Shown here piece by piece: positions 25,354-33,530 of a stretch of DNA of 59,175 bases. This stretch comes from Rhizobium sp. BK376 (GTDB lineage: Bacteria; Pseudomonadota; Alphaproteobacteria; Rhizobiales; Rhizobiaceae). The stretch covers positions 1-59,175 of the forward strand of contig NZ_SLZG01000027.1 of NCBI RefSeq assembly GCF_004341625.1, given 5' to 3'. The notes under the pieces were generated by a model. It was not told the origin of the DNA and searched no databases. It was given only the letters and a program-made list of their open reading frames with translations. The translations under genes were made by a program, and so were the position numbers. How positions within the stretch are numbered: the stretch's first letter is position 1; each line of letters starts with the position of its first letter.

Positions 25354-25468
25354 GGAGATCTCCTTCTCCTGGCTGGGGAGACGGCAAAAGCTGCACCCAT
25401 CTGCTCCATTGGCGCCTGGTGCGACAGGCGAAGTGGGCGCGACATCTTCCCCGCTTCCCTCGGGGAAG
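25352..25468 (+). promoter_or_regulatory. intercistronic palindromes after the binding-protein gene
   Basis: Between the binding-protein stop and the ATPase gene lie AAGGAGATCTCCTT (25352-25365, perfect palindrome) and a stem CTTCCCCG/CGGGGAAG with a 7-base loop (25446-25468). The surrounding 190 bases resemble the GC-rich palindromic intergenic repeats common in rhizobia. No T run follows; RNA stabilisation is the likely role. Confidence 0.5.
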
Positions 25469-25542
25469 GGGGCTAGGGCGAGGGGCGGCATTAGCAGCGG
25501 CCGGGACGACCGCTCCTTAAACAGCAACCGAAAAGATGCTTG

Positions 25543-26367
25543 ATGATCTCAACCCAACCCACTGTGTCCCCAACCCCGGTCGACCTTCGCAGACGCCCCC
25601 TCGTCGTCATGGAGCAGGTGTCGAAGATGTTTTCCAGCGGCACGCTGGCATTGTCGGGAATGTCGCTGACGGTTGAAAACGGCGAGTTCATCAGTCTGCT
25701 CGGCCCATCGGGCTGCGGCAAGTCGACGGCGTTGCGCATCATCGCCGGGCTTGGTGATACCTCTAGCGGGCGCATCGACTGGCCAAGCTCACGCATCAAT
25801 GCCCGTGGCCTGCCGGAAGGCGATATCAGCTTCGTCTTCCAGGAGCCGACGCTTTTGCCCTGGAAGACCGTCTTCGACAATGTTTACCTGCCACTGCGTC
25901 TGCGCCGCATCTCCAGAAGCGCGGCGAAACCGGCAATCATGGAAGCGCTTGCGACCGTTGGCCTGCAGGATTTCGCCAACGCCTATCCCCGCGAGCTTTC
26001 TGGCGGTATGAAAATGCGCGTGTCGATCGCGCGAGCGCTCGTGACCAAGCCGAAACTACTTTTGATGGACGAGCCCTTCGCGGCCCTCGATGAGATCACC
26101 CGGCAGAAGCTCAATGACGACGTACTGAAGCTGTGGAAGGAAACGGGCATCACCGTGATCTTCGTCACCCATTCCGTATTCGAATCCGCCTACCTCTCCA
26201 ACCGTATCGTCGTCATGAAGGCACGTCCCGGGCGGGTGCACGCAGATTTCCCACTGGTGACCAGCCACAAACGCGACGGCCATTATCGTACCTCCGAGGA
26301 ATATCGGCAGGCCTGCGAGAAGGTTTCCAATTCGCTGATCGAAGCCATGGGTGGGGAGGAGCATTGA
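25543..26367 (+). CDS. ABC transporter ATP-binding protein (SsuB/TauB type)
   Basis: A 274-residue single ATPase. Walker A is GPSGCGKSTA, the Q-loop is FVFQEPTLLPW, the signature is ELSGGMKMRVSIARAL and Walker B is LLLMDEPFAALDE with the H-loop in FVTHSVFE. The SGGMKMR variant and the QEPTLLPW loop are typical of the nitrate/sulfonate/pyrimidine importer ATPases. Start at ATG 25543 (a TTG immediately upstream is possible). Its stop overlaps the permease start by one base (TGATG). Confidence 0.94.
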   Translation: MISTQPTVSPTPVDLRRRPLVVMEQVSKMFSSGTLALSGMSLTVENGEFISLLGPSGCGKSTALRIIAGLGDTSSGRIDWPSSRINARGLPEGDISFVFQEPTLLPWKTVFDNVYLPLRLRRISRSAAKPAIMEALATVGLQDFANAYPRELSGGMKMRVSIARALVTKPKLLLMDEPFAALDEITRQKLNDDVLKLWKETGITVIFVTHSVFESAYLSNRIVVMKARPGRVHADFPLVTSHKRDGHYRTSEEYRQACEKVSNSLIEAMGGEEH

Positions 26368-27197
26368 TGAGCGTGGGTAACGCCTCGGTCCTTCCCAAGG
26401 CACGCAGCCGCAATGCCGAGACGGCATTGCGCATCGCCGTCCCGATCCTGGTCATCGCCGTCCTGATTCTGATCTGGTATCTCGCCGTGATCATTTCGGG
26501 CGTACCGCCCTATATTCTGCCGGGACCAGCGGCGGTCGCCACATCGCTGTTCAAGGATTGGGGCATTCTGGCACCCGCGCTCTGGGTCACCACCAAGATC
26601 ACCTTCATGGCGCTGATGCTGGCGCTGGTCGGTGGCGTGGGGTTTGCGATCTTCCTCGTCCAGTCGCGCTGGATTGAAATCGCCTTCTATCCGATCGCGG
26701 TCATCCTGCAGGTAACACCGATCGTCGCCATCTCGCCGCTGATCCTGATCTACGCGCCGTCGACGCAGGTCGCTCTATTGGTCTGCGCCTTCCTCGTCGC
26801 CTTCTTCCCGATCCTGTCGAACATGGTGCAGGGCATGAAGAGCGTCGATCACAATCTGCTCAACCTCTTCGAACTCTACGGTGCGTCACGCTGGCAGACC
26901 CTGCTTTATCTCAAGTTGCCGGCCGCCCAGCCCTATTTCATGACTGGCCTTAGGATCGGCGGTGGTCTCGCGCTGATTGCGGCGGTCGTCGCAGAGTTTG
27001 CGGCGGGTTCGGCGGGTGCCGGCTCAGGTCTCGCCTTCCGCTTGCTCGAGGCGCAGTACCGGCTGAATATACCGCGCCTGTTTGCCGCCCTGCTTCTGCT
27101 GTCGCTGCTCGGCGTCGCCATCTTTGCGCTCACCTCCTTCATCTCGTGGCTCAGCCTGCATCGCTGGCACGAGAGCAGCCTCAAGCGGGAAAACTGA
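26367..27197 (+). CDS. ABC transporter permease (SsuC/TauC type)
   Basis: A 276-residue inner-membrane permease with about six membrane segments. PPYILPGPAAVATSLFKDW near residues 50-70 and the EAA-type loop LFELYGASRWQTLLYLKLPA are diagnostic of the nitrate/sulfonate/taurine permease family. It partners the preceding ATPase and the NMT1-type binding protein. The start overlaps the ATPase stop, and the stop overlaps the amidohydrolase start (TGATG in both cases), so transport and first enzymatic step are translationally coupled. Confidence 0.93.
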   Translation: MSVGNASVLPKARSRNAETALRIAVPILVIAVLILIWYLAVIISGVPPYILPGPAAVATSLFKDWGILAPALWVTTKITFMALMLALVGGVGFAIFLVQSRWIEIAFYPIAVILQVTPIVAISPLILIYAPSTQVALLVCAFLVAFFPILSNMVQGMKSVDHNLLNLFELYGASRWQTLLYLKLPAAQPYFMTGLRIGGGLALIAAVVAEFAAGSAGAGSGLAFRLLEAQYRLNIPRLFAALLLLSLLGVAIFALTSFISWLSLHRWHESSLKREN

Positions 27198-28519
27198 TGA
27201 CCTATCCCTTCATGTCCCCGCCGAACGCTGCGCGCTTCGTGCTCAGCAACGCCACCATTCCGGCCATCACCCTCAGCGGCTATGCAGCACCGACAAAGGA
27301 GGGCCTGTTAAAAGCGGATATCGTCATTGCCGACGGACTGATCCGCGATATCCTGCCGCCAGGATCGGCACCGGTCGAGTTGGCGCGAGCAGACATGAAA
27401 GACGGCATGGTCTGGCCGACCTTTGTGGATATGCATACTCATCTCGACAAGGGTCATATCTGGGAGCGCCATGCCAACCCCGACGGCAGTTTTCCAGGCG
27501 CGCTGGAGGCTGTCAAAGCCGACCGCGAGACGAACTGGTCGGCGGCGGATGTTCGCGCCCGTATGGAATTCTCACTGAGATCGGCCCATGCTCACGGCAC
27601 CAGCCTGATTCGCACACATCTCGACTCGTTGGCGCCCCAACACCGCATTTCGTTCGAAGTATTCAAGGAGGTCCGCGAGGACTGGAAGGATCGCGTCGCG
27701 CTGCAGGCGGCCTGCCTCTTCCCGCTCGACGCCATGGCCGACGAAGCCTATTTCGCGGATCTGGTCTCCGTCGTCCGTAATGCCGGCGGACTGCTGGGCG
27801 GACTGACGCATAAGACGCCTGCCCTTCACGGCCAGCTTGATCAGCTGATGCGCGCCGCCTCCGAGAACGGGCTCGACATCGATCTGCATGTCGACGAAAC
27901 AGCCGACCGGGAGGTGCTGACGCTGAAGTCGATCGCCGAAGCGGTTCTGCGCAACCGCTTCGAAGGCAGGGTGACGGTCGGTCATTGCTGCTCGCTCGCC
28001 CAGCAGGAGCCGGAGGTCGCGATGGAGACCATCGAGCTCGTCGCCAAGGCGGGGCTCTCGGTCGTGTCGCTGCCCATGTGCAACATGTATCTGCAGGATC
28101 GGCATCCTGGCCGCACGCCTCGCTGGCGGGGCGTGACGCTGTTCCACGAGCTTGCCGCCGCCGGCGTACCGACTGCCGTCTCGTCCGACAACACGCGCGA
28201 TCCCTTTTACGCCTATGGCGACCTCGACCCGGTCGAAGTCTTCCGCGAGGCGGTACGCATCCTGCATCTCGATCATCCGATCGACACTGCCGCACGCGTC
28301 ATCACCACCACACCAGCTTCGATACTTGGCCGGACGGACATCGGCCGCATTGCCGCCGGCCGCCCGGCAGATCTCGTGCTCTTCAGCGCGCGGCGCTGGA
28401 GTGAATTCCTCTCCCGGCCGCAGTCCGACCGCATCGTCTTGCGCAAGGGTAAAGTCATCGATCGGAGCCTGCCGGACTATCGCGAACTCGACAGCATCTT
28501 TGGAGGCACAAATGCCTGA
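27197..28519 (+). CDS. amidohydrolase family protein, cytosine-deaminase-like
   Basis: A 440-residue metal hydrolase of the CodA branch. Ligand motifs in order: HTH in DMHTHLDKGH, His with the catalytic Glu in DLHVDETAD, His in VGHCCSLA, and Asp in SSDNTRDPFY, matching the His-His-His-Glu-His-Asp arrangement of cytosine deaminase. It would deaminate or ring-open a cyclic amidine/amide in the cytoplasm. The neighbouring pyrimidine-like importer and RidA support a nitrogen-heterocycle substrate (a pyrimidine, hydantoin, or creatinine-like ring). It overlaps the permease stop by one base and the flavoenzyme start by 8 bases. Confidence 0.9.
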   Translation: MTYPFMSPPNAARFVLSNATIPAITLSGYAAPTKEGLLKADIVIADGLIRDILPPGSAPVELARADMKDGMVWPTFVDMHTHLDKGHIWERHANPDGSFPGALEAVKADRETNWSAADVRARMEFSLRSAHAHGTSLIRTHLDSLAPQHRISFEVFKEVREDWKDRVALQAACLFPLDAMADEAYFADLVSVVRNAGGLLGGLTHKTPALHGQLDQLMRAASENGLDIDLHVDETADREVLTLKSIAEAVLRNRFEGRVTVGHCCSLAQQEPEVAMETIELVAKAGLSVVSLPMCNMYLQDRHPGRTPRWRGVTLFHELAAAGVPTAVSSDNTRDPFYAYGDLDPVEVFREAVRILHLDHPIDTAARVITTTPASILGRTDIGRIAAGRPADLVLFSARRWSEFLSRPQSDRIVLRKGKVIDRSLPDYRELDSIFGGTNA

Positions 28520-29921
28520 TTATCAGCAGATCAAGAAGGAACTCGACGGTATCGCGGTTGAGGACAATCCGGCGCTGGTGCGCCAGAAGAGCCGCGATTT
28601 CTATTGGTATTCCCCTGTATTGAAGCGCCAGCTCGACAATGTCACCGCCGATCTCGTCGTCACCCCGAAGACTCTGGAGGAGGTGATAGAGACGCTGAAG
28701 GTTGCCTATGCTCACGACGTGCCCGTCACCCCGCGCGGCGCCGGCACCGGCAACTACGGTCAGGCCATGCCGCTTTCCGGTGGCATCGTGCTCAACCTTG
28801 CAGCCATGAACAAGGTGAAGGAAATCCATCCCGGCCGCGTCATCTGCGAACCCGGCATCGTCATTGCCGAACTCGACAAGCAGACCAAGGCGCATTCTGG
28901 CCAGGAGCTGCGCTTCCACCCCTCGACGGCGCAGACGGCGACGATCGGCGGTTTCATCGCCGGCGGCTCGGGCGGCGTCGGTTCGATCACCTGGGGCGGG
29001 CTCCGCGACCTCGGCAACATCCTGCGCCTGCGCGTCGTCACCATGGAGGCAGAGCCGCGCGTGCTCGACCTCACCGGCTGGGATCTGACCAAGGTCAGCC
29101 ATGCCTATGGCACCAACGGCATCATCGTCGAGGTCGAGATGCCGCTCGCACCGGCCTATGACTGGGTGGACGTGCTCGTCGGCTATGACGACTTCATGGA
29201 TGCCGTGCGTTTCTCCGACGGGCTCGCCAAGTGCAACGGCATTCTCGTCAAGGAGATCGCGCCCATCGCAGCACCCATCCCCTACGACTATTTTACCCGC
29301 CACAAACCCTATATCCGCGAGGGACAGTCGATCGTCGCGCTGATGATCGCGCCACATTCCATGGAGCCGTTCCTGGCCTTCACCCGGCAGCAGAAGGGCG
29401 AAATCACCTTCCGTTCAGACAAGGTCGAGAGCATGAAGGGAATCCCGCACGCTTATGAGCTCGCCTGGAACCATACAACCCTGCGTGCGCTGAAGATCGA
29501 CCCTGGCGTCACCTATCTGCAGGTTCAATATCCTGGTCCTGACCATGTGGCAAAGGTCGCAAAGATGGTGGAAATCTTTGGTGATGAGGTGCCTGGCCAT
29601 CTCGAGTTCATCAAATTCGACGGTCAGATCCAATGCTCGGGCCTGCCGCTCGTACGCTATACGACCGAGGAGCGGCTTGAGGAAATCATCAAGATCCATC
29701 AGGACAATGGCTGCGCGATTTTCAATCCGCACCGCTATACGCTGGAAGAAGGCGGCATGAAGCAGACGGACAAGGTCCAGCTCGCTTTCAAGAAGGAGAC
29801 CGACCCCAAGGGCTTGCTCAATCCGGGCAAGATGATCGCCTGGGACAATCCGAATTTCGACTTCAGCGCCGGCAGGAACTATCTTTTCCCGGGCCTTGCT
29901 GCACTCATGGAGGCTTCATGA
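28512..29921 (+). CDS. FAD-binding oxidoreductase (GlcD/D-lactate dehydrogenase type)
   Basis: A 469-residue flavoenzyme of the vanillyl-alcohol-oxidase superfamily. The FAD-binding PP-loop RGAGTGNYGQAMPLSGGIVL lies at about residues 78-97 and the second motif TIGGFIAGGSGGVGSITWGG at about 140-160; the C-terminus HRYTLEEGGM and PKGLLNPGKMIAW is the family ending. Relatives oxidise 2-hydroxy acids. Here it probably oxidises a hydroxy-acid intermediate released after ring opening; the exact substrate is unknown. The gene overlaps the amidohydrolase by 8 bases and the next gene by 4. Confidence 0.9.
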   Translation: MPDYQQIKKELDGIAVEDNPALVRQKSRDFYWYSPVLKRQLDNVTADLVVTPKTLEEVIETLKVAYAHDVPVTPRGAGTGNYGQAMPLSGGIVLNLAAMNKVKEIHPGRVICEPGIVIAELDKQTKAHSGQELRFHPSTAQTATIGGFIAGGSGGVGSITWGGLRDLGNILRLRVVTMEAEPRVLDLTGWDLTKVSHAYGTNGIIVEVEMPLAPAYDWVDVLVGYDDFMDAVRFSDGLAKCNGILVKEIAPIAAPIPYDYFTRHKPYIREGQSIVALMIAPHSMEPFLAFTRQQKGEITFRSDKVESMKGIPHAYELAWNHTTLRALKIDPGVTYLQVQYPGPDHVAKVAKMVEIFGDEVPGHLEFIKFDGQIQCSGLPLVRYTTEERLEEIIKIHQDNGCAIFNPHRYTLEEGGMKQTDKVQLAFKKETDPKGLLNPGKMIAWDNPNFDFSAGRNYLFPGLAALMEAS

Positions 29922-30499
29922 GGGTTCTGGTTCTCCACTCGCATCCGGTCGAGGAAAGCTACGGAGCCGCGTTGCACAGGCAGACGAATGAAAGCCTTAG
30001 ACAGGCTGGTCATGAAGTGGATGACTGTAATCTCTACGCGGAGGGCTTCGATCCTGTCCTTTCGCGCCACGATCGGCTGATCTACCACGACTACCCGGAC
30101 AATACCGAACTGGTGAAGCCCCATGTGGAGCGACTGCAGAGAGCCGAGGCACTCGTCATCTGCACGCCGGTCTGGAATTTCGGCTTTCCGGCCATCCTGA
30201 AAGGTTATTTCGATCGCGTTTGGCTACCGGGGGTCACGTTCGAGTTGGTAAACGGTAAGGTGAAGTCGAAGCTGCAGCATATCCGCAAGGTCGCCGCGGT
30301 ACTGACCTACGGCGCCGATCCCTTCCGCGCCTTTGTCGCCGGCAATCCACCGAAGAAGATCGTCAAGCGCGTTATTCGCGCTCAGATCAAGCCGTTCGCG
30401 CCCGTGACTTTTCTCGCCCACTACGACATGAACCGTTCGACCGAAGAGACACGCAAGCGCTTTCTCGCCCGGGTCAAAAGCCAGATGGAACGCTTCTGA
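29918..30499 (+). CDS. NAD(P)H-dependent oxidoreductase, flavodoxin-like (MdaB/KefF type)
   Basis: A 193-residue FMN- or FAD-binding quinone-reductase-like protein. The N-terminal LVLHSHPVEESYGAALHRQT is the flavin phosphate-binding strand-loop of this family, and the ICTPVWNFGFPAILKGYFDR loop is its second flavin contact. It would reduce a quinone or the flavoenzyme's electron acceptor using NAD(P)H. It starts within the stop of the preceding flavoenzyme (ATGA overlap) and ends this operon, 16 bases from the convergent RidA gene. Confidence 0.9.
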   Translation: MRVLVLHSHPVEESYGAALHRQTNESLRQAGHEVDDCNLYAEGFDPVLSRHDRLIYHDYPDNTELVKPHVERLQRAEALVICTPVWNFGFPAILKGYFDRVWLPGVTFELVNGKVKSKLQHIRKVAAVLTYGADPFRAFVAGNPPKKIVKRVIRAQIKPFAPVTFLAHYDMNRSTEETRKRFLARVKSQMERF

Positions 30500-30515
30500 C
30501 CCGCGACTTGATAGC

Positions 30516-30905
30516 TCAGAACACCTTGGCTGCGGTGACTTCCACCTCGACAAGAAACTCCGCCCGCGTGAAACCGCCGACGACGATGAGTGTCGAAACC
30601 GGCTTCGGATCGAGCGTGTAGCGATCCCTGACGGCCATATAGGCCGGGAAATCCTCGCGGCGGGTGACAAAGCCGGAAATCCGGATGACGTCGGCGAAGC
30701 TCATGTCGGCTTCGGCGAGAATCGCCTTGATTGCCTCGAAACAAAGTTCCGCCTGAGCCGTCACATCCGCCGGCACCGCATCTTCGAGATCGATGCCGAG
30801 CTGGCCCGACGTTACCAGCAAGCTGGCGCCGGGTGGCACGAGGAGGCCATGATTGTAATTGCCGAACGGACGGCGAACCGAGGGCGGATTGAAGGTCTGT
30901 TTCAT
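30516..30905 (-). CDS. RidA family protein (reactive enamine/imine deaminase)
   Basis: A 129-residue RidA/YjgF/UK114-family protein, the usual length. The family pattern is visible in GLLVPPGASLLVTSGQLGID, the helix VTAQAELCFEAIKAILAEA and the ending STLIVVGGFTRAEFLVEVEV. The conserved arginine that binds the substrate carboxylate in RidA proper should fall near ISGFVTRREDF. RidA proteins hydrolyse reactive 2-aminoacrylate-type intermediates; RidA-like members appear in pyrimidine (Rut) and other N-heterocycle pathways, which fits the convergent operon. It is transcribed alone on the minus strand. Confidence 0.9.
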   Translation of the reverse strand: MKQTFNPPSVRRPFGNYNHGLLVPPGASLLVTSGQLGIDLEDAVPADVTAQAELCFEAIKAILAEADMSFADVIRISGFVTRREDFPAYMAVRDRYTLDPKPVSTLIVVGGFTRAEFLVEVEVTAAKVF

Positions 30906-31290
30906 CGGGCGATCTCGTTATGCATGAAGTTCTCGGAATGGCACGCTGTTGATCTTGGCCCTGATGCGGCAATTGCGATCGCTTTGCCAGGCTCTGGCAT
31001 TAGAATTGAGAACATTGGATGCGAAGGCGGCCAGCGAACAAGAGGGAGGAGGCGATACATTTCAAACTGGTGAATCCCGTCTTTATTTGACCCTTCTTTC
31101 TGCCTGACGGTGACCCTGTTCCGCAGAAACAAGCTTATGAACTATTTAGTCATTTCGAATCAATCGTGGGTCATCGCGAAACGGCAATTGGGATGGATCT
31201 AGTATGGAATTCAACTCTATCGCCACGGGCGATGATTGCCCGGATGCAATTGGCAACCGGGCGCATCAAGATCTCTTGATTGCATCTGCC
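30906..31290. other. intergenic region, no gene seen
   Basis: Apart from short open frames without family features (for example plus 30849-31073), nothing was recognised. ATCAAGA-tc-TCTTGAT (31265-31280) is a palindrome just beyond the stop of the DUF5666 gene, but the loop is too short and it lacks a T run, so it is not called a terminator. Confidence 0.4.
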
Positions 31291-31914
31291 TCACATCGGC
31301 GGAATTACACCGTCTATGCCGACCAGAACCCTATCGGTTTCGACCATGTTGTCGCCGGTCGTCGTGCCGTTGATGATGACGCCCGCACCCGCCTTGATGT
31401 CGTCCTTGGTCGCGTTGCCGAGGGTGACGACCGGCGTTCCCGGTGGGATCGAAATCTTCTTCTCGCCGCCCTTGTAGGTGAGCGTCAGGGTCGGGCCGTT
31501 GACCGACGTGACCGCGCTCGCAACCGTCGCATTGGTCATCGAGCTTTTCGGCTTCAAATCCCAGCCGTAATCGCCCTCGCCGGTGCCCTTCATTGCGGCC
31601 GGGAAGATGAGAACTTCAAGCGCACCATTGACACCGGAGTCGGTCGGCACGGACGCAATACCGACGAAGTCGCCGGGCTTGATATCCGTGACGGAGGCTT
31701 TGACGATGCCGTTAACGGCCCATCCGGACTTCAACGCAATCGTCACGTCCTTGCCTTCGCGCGACTTGACCATCAGTGTATCGCCGCTGAGACTTTCGAC
31801 GATACCGCGGACACGAGCCTTGTCGGCGGCATGCGCGGACACCGTGGCCAGAGCGCTGAGCGCCAGGGCGACTCCTGCGGTTTTCAGGTTTGATAGCGAC
31901 ATTCTTTTCTCCAT
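31291..31914 (-). CDS. secreted DUF5666-like protein, putative ECF target
   Basis: A 207-residue exported protein. Residues 5-30 form a signal peptide (LKTAGVALALSALATVSAHAAD). The rest is beta-rich with a repeated pattern: RVRGIVESLSGDTLMVKSREG, then DIKPGDFVGIASVPTDSG, then ASAVTSVNGPTLTLTYKGGEK, typical of OB-like DUF5666 domains. Function is unknown; relatives are often linked to redox or metal stress systems. It is divergent from the ECF sigma operon, and a promoter-like TGTAAC/CGAATG pair lies about 130 bases upstream. Starts at 31914 or 31902 both have good ribosome-binding sites (AGGAG or GGAG). Confidence 0.8.
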   Translation of the reverse strand: MEKRMSLSNLKTAGVALALSALATVSAHAADKARVRGIVESLSGDTLMVKSREGKDVTIALKSGWAVNGIVKASVTDIKPGDFVGIASVPTDSGVNGALEVLIFPAAMKGTGEGDYGWDLKPKSSMTNATVASAVTSVNGPTLTLTYKGGEKKISIPPGTPVVTLGNATKDDIKAGAGVIINGTTTGDNMVETDRVLVGIDGVIPPM

Positions 31915-32042
31915 CTTTCATTCTCCTGATGCATAGTTCCCAACTGGCCAAGGGCACAGCGTGTGTGGGGATCGCATTGGAAGGTGGGTCCTTGGGATAG
32001 GCGCCTCATCGGCGCCACCGGTCGACCTGCAATCCGTTACAT

Positions 32043-32070
32043 CATTCGGCACCGGCCTGTATCCGTTACA
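32043..32070 (-). promoter_or_regulatory. candidate ECF sigma promoter for the DUF5666 gene
   Basis: On the minus strand TGTAACG (32070-32064) is followed after 15 bases by CGAATG (32048-32043). The same two hexamers with the same spacing occur on the plus strand before the sigma gene. TGTAAC -35 elements are known for ECF sigma factors paired with DUF1109/NrsF anti-sigmas. A further ATCCGTTACA copy lies at 32032-32041. Confidence 0.5.
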
Positions 32071-32119
32071 CAGGTCACGCGGATGTGATCGGTAGATGGG
32101 GAAAAAATCTCGCCCTGTA

Positions 32120-32147
32120 TGTAACAAGTCACGCCGAACAGCGAATG
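32120..32147 (+). promoter_or_regulatory. candidate autoregulated ECF sigma promoter
   Basis: TGTAACA (32120-32126), 15 bases, then CGAATG (32142-32147) lie directly before the sigma gene and mirror the divergent element at 32070-32043. A start of transcription near 32153 would leave only a very short leader before the ATG at 32159, or point to the internal ATG at 32198. Confidence 0.5.
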
Positions 32148-32158
32148 ATCGTCAGTGG

Positions 32159-32713
32159 ATGACTAAACCGGTATCGGAACAGGTTCTGAAGGGTCTGATG
32201 CTTTTATCGCTCGACGGCGATGAAGCAGCTTACAGGCGTTTGCTCTTCATCCTAAGGGATCTGCTTTTGGGCTTTTACCGCAAGCGCCTCGGATCAAATG
32301 CCGAACGAGATGGAGAGGATCTGGTCCAGGAGGTGCTTTTGGCACTCCATAGCCGGCGGATTACCTATGATCGGGAGAAGCCGTTCACCGCATGGTTCTT
32401 CAGAATTGCGAAGTACAAGCTGATCGACCATTTGCGAGCCACGGGGAGAGGCGGCATCGAAATCGTGTTGGGAGACGATATTGCCGCCGAATTTCGCGAA
32501 GAGGCCTTGTTTGCGCATCTGGACGTCGATCGGCTTCTTGGTCAATTGCCCGCCAAACAGAGGGACCTCCTGCGGCAGGTCAAGATCGTCGGAAAAACCA
32601 CTGCAGAGGCGGCGATCGAGACGGGGGAATCGGAAGCGATGGTGCGTGTCAGTATTCACCGGGGAATGCGCGCGCTAGGACGGAAACTGGGCTTTGCCAA
32701 TGACGAAAATTGA
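32159..32713 (+). CDS. ECF-type RNA polymerase sigma factor
   Basis: A 184-residue sigma-70-family ECF factor. Region 2 (about residues 25-90) includes EDLVQEVLLALHSRRITYDR and PFTAWFFRIAKYKLIDHLR; region 4 (about 125-180) includes LPAKQRDLLRQVKIVGKTTA and SEAMVRVSIHRGMRALGRKL. It would redirect RNA polymerase to stress genes. The anti-sigma gene overlaps its 3' end by 14 bases, the standard arrangement of the SigF/NrsF (DUF1109) group. The start is uncertain: ATG 32159 keeps the N-terminal helix, while ATG 32198 has the better AAGGG site and fits the promoter position. Confidence 0.92.
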   Translation: MTKPVSEQVLKGLMLLSLDGDEAAYRRLLFILRDLLLGFYRKRLGSNAERDGEDLVQEVLLALHSRRITYDREKPFTAWFFRIAKYKLIDHLRATGRGGIEIVLGDDIAAEFREEALFAHLDVDRLLGQLPAKQRDLLRQVKIVGKTTAEAAIETGESEAMVRVSIHRGMRALGRKLGFANDEN

Positions 32714-33341
32714 TGATCTCATCGAGACGCTGGTGAGCGATCTTGCCCCGATAGGCCGTCAAGCGTTGCGGCTACGGCTTGCCTGTGTCATCGTTCTGGG
32801 TATAACGGGTGCGGTTGTCGCATTGCTCACATCATTGCCCTTTCGTCCGCACCTGCATCACGTCACCGTCGCCGCCTTTTGGGTGAAGTTCCTCTATACT
32901 GCGAGCCTGATGGCAGTGACCATCGTTGCGCTCGACCGCGTTGCACGACCGGAAGGATCAATCGTCGCGCTCGTCCGGGTGTCGGTCGTGGCGTTCTCGA
33001 TCATGCTGCTGCTATCCCTCGCCCAGATAGGCACGTCTCCGGTGACATCCTACCTGGGACTGATATTCGGATATTCGGCGTCATTCTGCCCATTCCTCAT
33101 CCTTGCCTTCGGCCTTCCGGCCTTTGTTGCCAATATGTGGTTTCTCCGTCGCGCGGCTCCAATGGATCCCGGGATCGCTGGCTTCGTCGCAGGCGCATGC
33201 GGTGGTGCTATTGGCGGATGGGTATATTCGCTGGCCTGTATCGAGAATGGCATGCCGTTCATCGCAATCTGGTACACGCTGGGGGTCTTGCTGAGCGGAC
33301 TGCTGGGAACGTTAGTCGGCAAATTGATCCTCCACTGGTAG
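32700..33341 (+). CDS. NrsF/DUF1109 family membrane anti-sigma factor
   Basis: A 213-residue integral membrane protein with six hydrophobic segments (the first around LACVIVLGITGAVVALLTSL, the last around IWYTLGVLLSGLLGTLVGKL). The N-terminal cytoplasmic part (IDDLIETLVSDLAPIG) and overall layout match DUF1109 anti-sigma proteins such as Caulobacter NrsF, which hold an ECF sigma at the membrane until a signal (redox-active metals or oxidants in known cases) releases it. Starts at ATG 32700 inside the sigma gene, so expression is coupled. The cysteines in ACGGAIGG-like and SLACIENG segments could sense redox state; this is inference. Confidence 0.9.
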   Translation: MTKIDDLIETLVSDLAPIGRQALRLRLACVIVLGITGAVVALLTSLPFRPHLHHVTVAAFWVKFLYTASLMAVTIVALDRVARPEGSIVALVRVSVVAFSIMLLLSLAQIGTSPVTSYLGLIFGYSASFCPFLILAFGLPAFVANMWFLRRAAPMDPGIAGFVAGACGGAIGGWVYSLACIENGMPFIAIWYTLGVLLSGLLGTLVGKLILHW

Positions 33342-33477
33342 ATCACTTCAACTCCGATGTGCGTGCAAGGTGAAGACGGTTCGATTCGTTACGAGAGCCG
33401 GACAGCGGGTCGGCATCTTCTTCGAGATAGGAGATGTCTAGGCGACGCTGGGAACGTCGGAGTATTGCGGCAGTGGC

Positions 33478-33503
33478 CACATAACCACATATGTGGTAAT
33501 GTG
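33478..33503. promoter_or_regulatory. candidate toxin-antitoxin operator
   Basis: A 26-bp inverted repeat with one mismatch lies 27 bases before the antitoxin start: CACATAACCACAT and ATGTGGTAATGTG. The inner 14 bp ACCACATATGTGGT are perfect. Ribbon-helix-helix antitoxins normally bind such palindromes to repress their own operon. Confidence 0.6.
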
Positions 33504-33530
33504 AGTTTTCTCAGTTTAGGAACAAGTTGG

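Noticed and set aside
24229..25527. 432-codon minus-strand frame over the NMT1-type gene
   Set aside because: Antisense shadow; the plus strand has signal peptide and family motifs.
31265..31280. ATCAAGA-tc-TCTTGAT palindrome after the DUF5666 gene
   Set aside because: The loop is too small for a stable hairpin and there is no T tract, so it is not called as a terminator.
31204..31893. 229-codon plus-strand frame
   Set aside because: Antisense to the DUF5666 gene, which has a signal peptide and a plausible promoter.
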